The notes beneath the pieces were generated by a model. It worked only from the letters and a program-made list of their open reading frames with translations. It made no database searches and was not told the DNA's origin. Shown here in pieces: positions 21,887 through 29,466 of a stretch of DNA of 29,466 nucleotides. The first letter of the stretch is position 1, and every line of letters begins with the position of its first letter. Made by a program: the position numbers and the translations under genes. Source of the stretch: JABJMC01 sp964459205 (lineage in GTDB: Bacteria > Patescibacteriota > Gracilibacteria > UBA1369 > UBA12473); assembly GCA_964459205.1 (NCBI GenBank), contig CAYWKJ010000015.1, forward strand, positions 1 to 29,466. Reading direction: 5' to 3'.

Positions 21887-22954
21887 TTACTCCTTTTTGC
21901 GGCGTATAAGAATGTATACCACTGCTGCAATTACTAGCCCCAATCCAATGATTAGGAAAATGTTTTTGACGACTGTGACTAAGAGCCACAACACAACAAA
22001 ACAAATCACCGCTAAGATGAAGGAGACTAAGCCAACTAAGAATTTGGTTCCGCCTTTTAAGAGTGAGCCGAGCAGAGGGATTTTGCGGGTAGCGTGTCCG
22101 AGGAAACTAATTGGCCCTAAAATTAAACTAAATCCAAGAAACAATAATACAAAAGTCACAGCTCTAAGCGCCCACTTGATCATGGAGTCTCGCATCTGGA
22201 GAGATTCTAAAGTCCCCTCGTAATCGTATGGAGAAAGAACATATGTTTTTTCTGCGCCATCAACAATATTACCAACGGCATCACCAGCAACCCGCAGTTC
22301 AGTTGGCACTGGGAAATAACTCCAAACATCGCGCTCGGTTTCGGATAGCATAATAGTTTCATCAGCTAGCCCTAACATAAGAGCGCCATCACTAAAATTA
22401 ACCGTGTAACTTCCTACTTTGGCGGTTCCATAATCAGTTTCGCTAGTTATTGTTTTCCAAACGTCCTCTTCAATCCAGTAACATTGCTGACAATTATTTC
22501 CATCTTCATCACACTCAACAACAGTCTCATATAAAACACGAGCATCTTGTGGTGGAGTTCCGCAGTATTCACGTTGTTCAGTTTTGAGTTCTTGATTTTG
22601 GAGGTTGTAATAGAGACAATTCACTGCTCTCTCACCGCAAACTAAAGGATCATCAACCACGGGAGTCCCTTGGAATGTTACATAACCACTAGCTTCCACT
22701 GTGCTTTCAATTTGCTCCGCACTAGCAAAATCCTTGGCTGTGTTTTGGCTTTCTGCCATCCACAAAACAACTGGCGATCCAAGAAGTAAAAGGATCCCAA
22801 ACAAAACACCAAAAAGAGCACCACCTAAGGTTTGCCCCTTACGATAACGGACTCCTCCCCCTCCTCTAAATCCACCAAATTTATTAATTACTTTTGATGA
22901 ATTTGTGCGAGAAGCACTTTTGAGAGCGCTTTTGAAAAGATCCTTGCCAGCCAT
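21887..22954 (-). CDS. TMEM43-like multi-pass membrane protein
   Basis: A 355-residue protein from ATG 22954 (MAGKDLFKS); a TTG at 22999 would add 15 residues. One helix near the N-terminus (GGALFGVLFGILLLLGSPVVLW) is followed by a large soluble domain of about 200 residues. That domain has three Cys pairs or clusters (VCGERAVNC, YCGTPP, CDEDGNNCQQC) and probably faces outside. Three C-terminal helices follow, then a basic tail RRKKE. The arrangement, the DSMIKWALRAVTFVLLFLG segment and the IPLLGSLLKGG loop match the TMEM43/LUMA family (DUF1625). Bacterial members exist but their role is unknown. Its promoter (23015-23043) is divergent from that of pilB. Confidence 0.72.
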   Translation of the reverse strand: MAGKDLFKSALKSASRTNSSKVINKFGGFRGGGGVRYRKGQTLGGALFGVLFGILLLLGSPVVLWMAESQNTAKDFASAEQIESTVEASGYVTFQGTPVVDDPLVCGERAVNCLYYNLQNQELKTEQREYCGTPPQDARVLYETVVECDEDGNNCQQCYWIEEDVWKTITSETDYGTAKVGSYTVNFSDGALMLGLADETIMLSETERDVWSYFPVPTELRVAGDAVGNIVDGAEKTYVLSPYDYEGTLESLQMRDSMIKWALRAVTFVLLFLGFSLILGPISFLGHATRKIPLLGSLLKGGTKFLVGLVSFILAVICFVVLWLLVTVVKNIFLIIGLGLVIAAVVYILIRRKKE

Positions 22955-23014
22955 GGTAAATTGGATTAAAGAATGAGCGAATTGGAGGGATGCAACCAAA
23001 GTGTTGTAAAATTG

Positions 23015-23043
23015 ATTTTATCAAAGATTTGCTTCCCTAGCAA
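23015..23043 (-). promoter_or_regulatory. Promoter of the TMEM43-like gene
   Basis: Minus-strand TTGCTA (23038-23043), 17-bp spacer, TAAAAT (23015-23020). The predicted start is near 23008, so translation begins at ATG 22954 with a leader of about 54 nt, or at TTG 22999 with about 9 nt. Confidence 0.5.
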
Positions 23044-23074
23044 ACAAGGTGTGGTTTGGTTATGACTAACCTGG

Positions 23075-23103
23075 TTGCGATCTAGTTTAAAATGTGTTAA
23101 AAT
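23075..23103 (+). promoter_or_regulatory. Promoter of the pilus operon
   Basis: TTGCGA (23075-23080), 17-bp spacer, TAAAAT (23098-23103). The leader before the pilB ATG is about 43 nt, without SD. Confidence 0.6.
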
Positions 23104-23152
23104 AATATGATTGTAGAACCTAAAATCGGGCAAGCTAAAACCAAAAATAAAA

Positions 23153-24832
23153 ATGAAAGATCATTCTGCTCAATTTCTCGAGTTCCTTACCCAAGCTGAA
23201 TTTATTTCAGCCGAAAAGCTAGAGGATGCTCAAGCAACTGCTAAAAAGAAAGGTAAAACACTAGAAGATGTCCTGGTTGAACGCGAGTGGCTTCGGGATG
23301 ATCAGGTGGGTCAAATTGTGGCTGACATCCACAAATGGAGTTTTATAAACTTACGCAAAGAAGCGATCGATAAAAAAGTTTTAAACCTTATTCCTGAGTC
23401 AGTGGCGCAAAAACAAGGAGTGATTGCTTTTGCAAAAACCGATAAAGGTATGAAAGTGGCTATGACAAATCCGGATGACACTACTCTTCTTCACCTACTT
23501 AAAAAACGAGCCCCAAATCAAAAACTAATAGTTTATTACGCTACGCCGCGCGACATAAAAATGGCACTAAATCTTTACCAAAAAGAGATTGGTGGCAAAT
23601 TTGAAAAACTACTAAAAGCCCAAGAAAAAGAAGTTATTGGCGGAAAAGCAAAAGATAGCGCTGTGGTTCAAATCGTGGATTTATTGCTATGGCATGGTTA
23701 TGAGAACAAAGCCTCTGATATTCATATTGAACCGCAAGAAGAAAATTCAACTGTCCGGTTTAGAATCGACGGAGTTTTACATGATATTGTAGAGATTCCT
23801 AAAGAAATTCATGATCTAATTACTACTCGTGTTAAGATCATGGCCAAACTGCGTACAGATGAACACCAAACCCCACAGGACGGAAAAATTCAACATACTC
23901 TCGAGGGTGAAAAAGTGGATATTCGTGTTTCAGTGGTGCCAACAACCAAAGGCGAAAACATTGTAATGAGGCTGCTCTCTGAAAAAGCCCGCCAGTTTAG
24001 CCTAGAGGATTTAGGTTTTTCAGAAAAAGATTTTGCCAAACTAAGCGAGGCAATCAAAAAACCCTGGGGAATGATTTTAGCAACTGGACCAACTGGTAGT
24101 GGGAAAACTACTACTCTTTATGCGATTTTGAAAATTCTAAATAAACGAGTGGTAAATGTGGCCACCATTGAAGATCCCGTGGAATACAACATGCCTGGGA
24201 TTACTCAGATCCAAGTAAATAATAAGGCTGATTTAACCTTTGCCTCTGGGCTCAGGTCAATTGTGCGACAAGACCCAGATATCATAATGGTGGGAGAAAT
24301 TCGTGATTCAGAAACCGCCGAAATTGCTGTTAATTCAGCCATGACTGGCCACCTGGTGCTCTCGACCCTGCACACCAATGATGCGCCAACTACTATGCCT
24401 CGTATTTCAGATATGGGGATTGAACCGTTTTTAATATCTTCAACTGTAAATATTGTGATTGGGCAACGCTTAGTCCGAAAAATCTGTCCAAAGTGTATTC
24501 ATACTCACGAAACTGATTTAGCTGATCTTCAAAACAAAATTCCGATTTCAATTTTAGAAAAGCTAGCGCGTGGTCGCGAAAAGATTATGCTCTATAAGGG
24601 GAAAGGATGTGATGTTTGCCAGCATACGGGTTATGCCGGACGAGTAGGAATTTTTGAGCTTATGGAGATGAGTGATGATATTCGAGCTCTGATTATGCAG
24701 GGAGCTAACGCTGAAACAATTAAACAAAAAGCCGTAGCAGAAGGCATGGTAACTATGCTGGATGATGCGATTGAGAAAATTCTTAATGGAATTACAACGG
24801 TAGACGAGCTGATGCGAACTATTAAGTACTAA
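23153..24832 (+). CDS. pilB: Type IV pilus assembly ATPase PilB
   Basis: A cytoplasmic hexameric motor that powers pilin polymerisation. The 559-residue protein has an N-terminal MshEN-type domain (about 1-140), a middle N2 domain (ASDIHIEPQEE, RFRIDGVL), then the ATPase core. Walker A GPTGSGKTT is near 312, with Asp box IEDPVEYNMPGITQ, Walker B IIMVGEIRDSETAEIA and His box GHLVLSTLHTNDAP. A zinc-binding four-cysteine insert (CPKC near 444, CDVC near 485, ending TGYAGRVGIFELM) marks the PilB/GspE class and separates it from retraction ATPase PilT. First gene of the operon with pilC 4 nt downstream. No pilT is seen in the window. Confidence 0.96.
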   Translation: MKDHSAQFLEFLTQAEFISAEKLEDAQATAKKKGKTLEDVLVEREWLRDDQVGQIVADIHKWSFINLRKEAIDKKVLNLIPESVAQKQGVIAFAKTDKGMKVAMTNPDDTTLLHLLKKRAPNQKLIVYYATPRDIKMALNLYQKEIGGKFEKLLKAQEKEVIGGKAKDSAVVQIVDLLLWHGYENKASDIHIEPQEENSTVRFRIDGVLHDIVEIPKEIHDLITTRVKIMAKLRTDEHQTPQDGKIQHTLEGEKVDIRVSVVPTTKGENIVMRLLSEKARQFSLEDLGFSEKDFAKLSEAIKKPWGMILATGPTGSGKTTTLYAILKILNKRVVNVATIEDPVEYNMPGITQIQVNNKADLTFASGLRSIVRQDPDIIMVGEIRDSETAEIAVNSAMTGHLVLSTLHTNDAPTTMPRISDMGIEPFLISSTVNIVIGQRLVRKICPKCIHTHETDLADLQNKIPISILEKLARGREKIMLYKGKGCDVCQHTGYAGRVGIFELMEMSDDIRALIMQGANAETIKQKAVAEGMVTMLDDAIEKILNGITTVDELMRTIKY

Positions 24833-24836
24833 ATCC

Positions 24837-25976
24837 ATGGAAAAGAAACCAAAACCAAAAAAAGGATTAAACATGGAGATTAGTATTGGCGGGATTAGCC
24901 ATACTGAGGTGATGCTTTTTACGAAACACTTGGCTGTAGCTATTAAAAGCGGTCTCACTCTACAGGAATCTTTGGAGATGTTAGAGGAAGATGCGACTGG
25001 AAAACTAAAAAAAGTGCTTGGTGAAATACTAGAAATTATTAGTTCTGGGCAAACTTTAAGTACCGCCCTTTCAAACTATCCTAAGTATTTTTCATCGATT
25101 TATATAAATTTAGTAAAAACAGGAGAAATTTCCGGGACATTAGATGCTAACTTAGCGGAATTAGCCAAAGAACTAAAAAAGGCTCATGACATGCGGCAAA
25201 AAGTTAAATCCGCCATGATGTATCCGATGCTGGTTTTTATTGCGGTGGCTGGGTTGGGGCTTTCGGTGGCAACTTTTGTGTTGCCCAAAATTCTGCCTCT
25301 ATTTGAAACTCTAGATGTGGAATTACCGCTGAGTACTCGAGCGCTTATTTTTATTGCAGGAATATTCGAAAATCATGGGATTTGGGTTTTTGGAGGAACA
25401 GTTATTGGGGCGATTGCCTTAACTTGGTTGATGAAGCGTAAATTCATGAAACCAATTACGCACGCTATCCCCTTTAAAATTCCTAAGATTAAGGAAATCT
25501 CGCATAATATTAATTTAGAACGATTTACGCGCACACTTGGGATCTTGTTGTCCAGTGGAATGACCGTAGACGATAGCCTACAAATCACAGCAGATTCAAC
25601 TGGGAATTACCATTATCAAAAAGCAATCCAATCGGTTATTCCAGAAATCCAAAAAGGTAATTGCTTAGCTGATATTCTAATTGAGCATCCTAAACTTTTC
25701 CCTAAGATTGCGGTTCGTATGATTGGCATGGGAGAAAAAACTGGGAACCTGGATAATAGCCTGAAATACTTAAGTGAGTACTACGAGGGCGAAGTTGATA
25801 ATGCCATGAAAAATCTAAGCACAGTTTTGGAACCAATTTTGCTGATTGTAATTGGGGTGGTTGTGGGAACAGTGGCACTTTCAATTCTCGGCCCAATTTA
25901 CAAGATTACGGGCAATTTAAGAGGTTCTTTTTTCCATATTTTCGACCATCTGAAGAATTCCATTTTGCATCTCTAG
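24837..25976 (+). CDS. pilC: Type IV pilus inner-membrane platform protein PilC
   Basis: The membrane platform that couples PilB to pilin insertion. The 379-residue protein contains two T2SSF domains (about 25-145 and 220-345), each ending in hydrophobic helices: YPMLVFIAVAGLGLSVATFVLP and the C-terminal ILLIVIGVVVGTVALSILGP. The typical GMTVDDSLQI and GEKTGNLDNSL motifs of the second domain, and their counterparts GLTLQESLEML and TGEISGTLDANL in the first, are present. The basic KKPKPKKG N-terminus could be dispensable, since a second in-frame ATG gives MEISIGG. It is followed 3 nt later by the first pseudopilin gene. Confidence 0.94.
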   Translation: MEKKPKPKKGLNMEISIGGISHTEVMLFTKHLAVAIKSGLTLQESLEMLEEDATGKLKKVLGEILEIISSGQTLSTALSNYPKYFSSIYINLVKTGEISGTLDANLAELAKELKKAHDMRQKVKSAMMYPMLVFIAVAGLGLSVATFVLPKILPLFETLDVELPLSTRALIFIAGIFENHGIWVFGGTVIGAIALTWLMKRKFMKPITHAIPFKIPKIKEISHNINLERFTRTLGILLSSGMTVDDSLQITADSTGNYHYQKAIQSVIPEIQKGNCLADILIEHPKLFPKIAVRMIGMGEKTGNLDNSLKYLSEYYEGEVDNAMKNLSTVLEPILLIVIGVVVGTVALSILGPIYKITGNLRGSFFHIFDHLKNSILHL

Positions 25977-25979
25977 ATT

Positions 25980-28307
25980 ATGAAGATTTTTATAAAAAAA
26001 AAGAGAGGATTTACTCTAGTTGAACTGATTCTTGTAATCACGATTTCAGTTGTAGTATTTGCCGCTACATTTGTCGTGCAAAATAGGTTTTTGGTGGATA
26101 CTTACCTGGATACACATACCGAAGATGTATTGCAAACCTTGCGTCTTGCCCAAATGAGATCCATTACACGTTACAAAGATGACACTTGGGGAGTTTATTT
26201 TAATGAAGATCCGGGCGGGATAAATGATCACTTTGTGTTGTTTAAAGGCGCAAGCTACGCCAGTCGTGACACAGATTTTGATGTAATTACGGATTTGCCT
26301 GATGCAATTTCTCTTTCAGAAATAACCTTTACTGGAGGAGGAAATGATATGGTTTTTAGCAAGCTTACAGGAGAAACAAATACGTTCGGCACTTTGAAAA
26401 TAAGTGATAATTTAGACGGAGACCATACAATCTCTGTAAATAATTTAGGCTTAATTCAGGCGGATGCAATAGATGGAGGAGGAGAAGTTGATGAAACAGC
26501 GCCATCCGATATTACCGACTTAGCAGCATCTAATGCGACGACTAGTTCAATAGATCTAGCTTGGACAGCACCTGGAGACGATGGTTCAGTCGGCACAGCT
26601 ACCAGCTATGACGTGCGCTATTCAACATCAACCATTACAGAGCTGAATTGGGCTAGTGCCACCGAGGCTACCGGCGAGCCAACGCCATCTGCGGCTGGTT
26701 CAAGTGAAAGCATGACAGTTTCTGGCCTAACAGCAGACACCACTTATTATTTTGCAATTAAAAGTAGCGATGAAGCTCCAAATGAATCGGATATTTCCAA
26801 CGCTCCAAGTTTAGCTACCTTAGCTGGCAATAATGACCCTCCATCCACTATTACAAATTTAGCAACGTCCAATGCAACAACTAATTCAATAGATTTAAGT
26901 TGGACCGCACCAAGTGATGATGGGGTTAGTGGCGCAGCTACCAGCTATGACGTACGGCATTCAACCTCCACAATTACTGAAGGAAATTGGAGCGTGGCTA
27001 CCGAAGCCACCGGCGAACCAACGCCATCTGCGGCTGGCAGTTCAGAATCAATGACAGTATCTGGATTAGGACCTGATACTACTTATTATTTTGCAATCAA
27101 AAGCAGCGATGAAGTCCCAAACGAATCGAATATTTCGAATGTCCCGAGCTCATCAACTTTGCCGTCTAATACTTTTCGAATTACAGAATATATGCTTTCA
27201 AGTGGCACTTTTACTGGGAATTCTTATGACTTAACACTAGATCAAGATCTCAAAAGTAATTACTTTGTTATAGTTCAAGGAAGTGATGGAGATGGAAGTA
27301 GTAACAACACCCGTGGTCCAGATGAAAACTATGCCAGGTTAATTGCTGACCCTGTCGGCACAGGGGATCTAAGCACTTCGGGCGGGGCAAATATTTTATC
27401 CTTTGCCAGAGAGAGTTTCGTTAATTCCTGGGTAGGAGTTATTACCGTTGTAGAATGCCTAGGTGATTGTGCAGCTTCAGGGTTTAGTCTTTTGGGAGTA
27501 GAAAATGTGAATCATTCTGGGTCTAACGAAAGCGGGATAGACACCTCTTCTGTGGCTTGGACAGACATTGATCAAATAATGTTAATGGGAGGCTTTAGCG
27601 GGCCTGGCTGTACAACCACTTCTACAAGTGCAGGCGCTCACAAAGCTTGCCAAGCTCGATTATGGCCATCAGCAACCAATGTGATTAATTGGGAAAGGGA
27701 TGTCACTGGCGGGAGTTTAACTACCGCTATAAGCACTGTGATGGTGATTGAATGGGGGTCTGAATGGACGGTCCAGCATGTTAATGCCGCGGGCAGTTCG
27801 GGAGGGGACGGAGCTAATGCAACCGGAGAATACGATACCGCTGTTATTAATTCGGTCGCACGTGCTAACACTTGGGTGTGGGGAACTGGTTGGACTAACG
27901 ATGGAGGGATTGGAGATGGTGCCGAAGCCACGCTCATTACTCTAGGCGATGGGGTGAATCAAAACACTAACGAAACTACAGTCGCGGTAGGTCAAGAGTA
28001 CAGTGATACGCGCTCTTTTGACGTGTATGTTTTAACTCATCCAAATGCAGCTGTGGATTATCGATTTAAATCTGATGGGCAGAGTAGTTCACTTACCTAT
28101 GATGTAACAGTAGACACGAGTGTTAGTGATGCAGCCAGAATGGCTTTGGTAACCAATGGTTGTAATGGGACTGGATCAGCTTTCCCTCGCCCTATTTTTT
28201 CTGCTCGCTACTTAGATGACAGTACGGTGCGTCTTGAGCGTCGTCGTTCGGGCCAAAACTTCCCGGCTTGGGTCCAAGCCATTGATTTATCTAATATTCA
28301 ACCCTAG
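25980..28307 (+). CDS. Type IV pseudopilin fused to two FN3 domains and a C-terminal domain
   Basis: A 775-residue prepilin. Class III signal KKKRG^FTLVELILVI has its cleavage after G10 and the conserved Glu at +5 (E15). The first 165 residues resemble a GspH/FimT-type pseudopilin (RLAQMRSITRYKDDTWGVYF). Two fibronectin type III repeats follow (about 172-275 and 283-385), each with the run TYYFAIKSSDE. A C-terminal region (about 390-775) of unknown fold has two or three Cys pairs (CLGDC, CTTTSTSAGAHKAC). The FN3 repeats share a 20-bp DNA identity (26683 and 27020 regions), so they arose by recent duplication or are homogenised. As a minor pilin at the tip it could serve as an adhesin; this role is inferred. 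Confidence 0.9.
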   Translation: MKIFIKKKRGFTLVELILVITISVVVFAATFVVQNRFLVDTYLDTHTEDVLQTLRLAQMRSITRYKDDTWGVYFNEDPGGINDHFVLFKGASYASRDTDFDVITDLPDAISLSEITFTGGGNDMVFSKLTGETNTFGTLKISDNLDGDHTISVNNLGLIQADAIDGGGEVDETAPSDITDLAASNATTSSIDLAWTAPGDDGSVGTATSYDVRYSTSTITELNWASATEATGEPTPSAAGSSESMTVSGLTADTTYYFAIKSSDEAPNESDISNAPSLATLAGNNDPPSTITNLATSNATTNSIDLSWTAPSDDGVSGAATSYDVRHSTSTITEGNWSVATEATGEPTPSAAGSSESMTVSGLGPDTTYYFAIKSSDEVPNESNISNVPSSSTLPSNTFRITEYMLSSGTFTGNSYDLTLDQDLKSNYFVIVQGSDGDGSSNNTRGPDENYARLIADPVGTGDLSTSGGANILSFARESFVNSWVGVITVVECLGDCAASGFSLLGVENVNHSGSNESGIDTSSVAWTDIDQIMLMGGFSGPGCTTTSTSAGAHKACQARLWPSATNVINWERDVTGGSLTTAISTVMVIEWGSEWTVQHVNAAGSSGGDGANATGEYDTAVINSVARANTWVWGTGWTNDGGIGDGAEATLITLGDGVNQNTNETTVAVGQEYSDTRSFDVYVLTHPNAAVDYRFKSDGQSSSLTYDVTVDTSVSDAARMALVTNGCNGTGSAFPRPIFSARYLDDSTVRLERRRSGQNFPAWVQAIDLSNIQP

Positions 28308-28310
28308 TTC

Positions 28311-29466
28311 ATGGAAAACAAATGGAGAAACAACAAGGGGCAATCCATTCTAGAAATTATTCTGGCGATCGGCATGTTTACACTAATTGCATCAAGTGTT
28401 GTGGTTCTTTATTTAAGTAGTGCTAGTGCCAATCTTCGCGATATTGAAAAACTACAGGCCGACATGTTTTTACAGGAGGGGTTTGAAGCAGTTCGCTCTA
28501 TGCGTGACTATGATTATAATTCTATTACGAACGGCGACCACGGGCTTACCAACTCTAATGGTTATTGGGAGTTTTTGGGGACCTTAGATGTGAGTAGCCA
28601 GTATACCCGAGTCATGACCGTCGAGGATGTGGAGCGCGATGACGCTTGTGCAATTGTGGGAAGTGGAGGCGAAATAGATAGCAATTCTAAAAAAATTACC
28701 GGCACTATTACCTGGGATCTTGAGGATGGAAATACAGTTTCTACTTCAGCTGTGAGTTATATTAATAAATGGACCGACTGGACCGGCTGCGGAGAAAGCA
28801 GCTGTCTTGATATTGATTCTTCAGGGGCCTTTTTGACAGGCAATGATAGGCGTTTACAAGGTATAAATATTGAAAACACCTGTGGCGAGGACGTGGTTTT
28901 TGATAAAATTACTCCTAATTGGAGCACAGATTTAATAGAGATTTTTAAGTTTGGGCATACTTGGGGGTGGCGCTATAACGATGAAGGGACGCCAGACGGT
29001 AAACAGTCCTCATCAACAGAATTAAATATTGAAGATATTACTTTTGAAACTGGTGCTGGTGAATACGAAACTAATTACATTGAATTCGAAACTGCTAGGA
29101 CAGGGGATACCATTACTTTGATGATAACCATGTCTGATGGGACTGGCAGATATATTGAGGTGACACCACCAGCAGATAACACAGCCCCTGATGCAATTAC
29201 AGATCTTGCAACAGCTGCAATTACTCAAAACAGCATTATTCTGAATTGGACAGCGCCTGGTGATGATGGCGGAATCAATGCTGCGACAAGTTATGATATC
29301 CGCTACTCAACGTCACCAATTACTGAAGGAAATTGGGCCTCTGCAACACAGGCAACTGGGGAGCCAACCCCGGCCTTCGCAGGTAATACAGAAACCATGT
29401 CTATCAGTGGCTTAGATCCAAATACAATGTATTACTTTGCGATTAAAGCCTCTGATGAAATCCCAA
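28311..29466 (+). CDS. Second pseudopilin-FN3 protein, 3' end cut by window
   Basis: The open frame runs from ATG 28311 to the window edge (385 codons), 3 nt after the previous stop. The class III signal is NNKG^QSILEIILAIG, with cleavage after G10 and Glu at +5 (E15), a PilV/GspI-like form with Q at +1. The pilin domain continues with EGFEAVRSMRDYDYNSI, typical of PilV-type minor pilins. A beta-rich middle has Cys pairs (GCGESSC), and an FN3 repeat begins near residue 287 (TAPDAITDLATAAI) with the same STSPITEGNW and GEPTP stretches as the upstream protein. Its C-terminus is outside the window, and more FN3 units may follow. Confidence 0.9.
   Translation, partial: MENKWRNNKGQSILEIILAIGMFTLIASSVVVLYLSSASANLRDIEKLQADMFLQEGFEAVRSMRDYDYNSITNGDHGLTNSNGYWEFLGTLDVSSQYTRVMTVEDVERDDACAIVGSGGEIDSNSKKITGTITWDLEDGNTVSTSAVSYINKWTDWTGCGESSCLDIDSSGAFLTGNDRRLQGINIENTCGEDVVFDKITPNWSTDLIEIFKFGHTWGWRYNDEGTPDGKQSSSTELNIEDITFETGAGEYETNYIEFETARTGDTITLMITMSDGTGRYIEVTPPADNTAPDAITDLATAAITQNSIILNWTAPGDDGGINAATSYDIRYSTSPITEGNWASATQATGEPTPAFAGNTETMSISGLDPNTMYYFAIKASDEIP

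Overview
The window looks like part of a Candidate Phyla Radiation (Patescibacteria) chromosome. This is inferred from compact genes with tiny spacers, short versions of core enzymes (RsmI about 219 aa, TsaB 186 aa), almost no Shine-Dalgarno (SD) sequences ahead of native genes, a type IV pilus locus whose pseudopilins carry fibronectin III domains, and several large Cys-rich or surface proteins. The standard genetic code fits: no gene needs TGA read as glycine. I cannot name the lineage below this level.

Layout: (1) 1-2321, the 3' part of leuS, running rightward. (2) 2322-5712, a patchy island: rsmI, a frameshifted small gene, and two single-gene lipoprotein units whose base composition and strong SD sequences are unlike everything else here. 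The two units are bracketed by related inverted repeats of consensus GAAARYCTGCACG. A diverged 39-bp direct repeat also flanks rsmI through unit 1. (3) 5713-11295, a leftward cell-envelope block: tsaB behind a 1083-aa amidase/SpoIID fusion, then an abundant-looking secreted surface protein with its own promoter. (4) 11446-15048: trxA convergent with rnhA (RNase HI plus zinc ribbon), then a thyA-folA-LCP operon read leftward. (5) 15163-15237, tRNA-Gly(TCC), followed by a structured stretch that ends in a partial copy of the tRNA 3' end. (6) 15472-18434: an orphan GAF histidine kinase facing a 560-aa protein with about 42 cysteines. (7) 18522-21884, a rightward operon of three small membrane or lipoprotein genes and an SLH-domain surface protein. 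(8) 21887-22954, a TMEM43-like membrane protein read leftward. (9) 23153-29466, the pilus operon pilB-pilC-pseudopilin-FN3 and a second pseudopilin-FN3 cut by the window end.

How the genes work together: much of the window serves the cell surface. It encodes peptidoglycan cleavage (amidase plus SpoIID), glycopolymer attachment (LCP), S-layer or surface proteins, and a pilus with Ig-like adhesive minor pilins. That would suit a cell living attached to others. Native promoters share a recognisable form (-35 TTGCGC/TTGCGA/TTGTGC/TTGCTA, 17-bp spacer, TATAAT or TAAAAT), and two genes look leaderless. The most unusual part is 3758-5602, where two foreign lipoprotein genes sit between related inverted repeats. 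It could be an undescribed cassette-type element, or less excitingly an assembly chimera, and the two can be told apart with reads.
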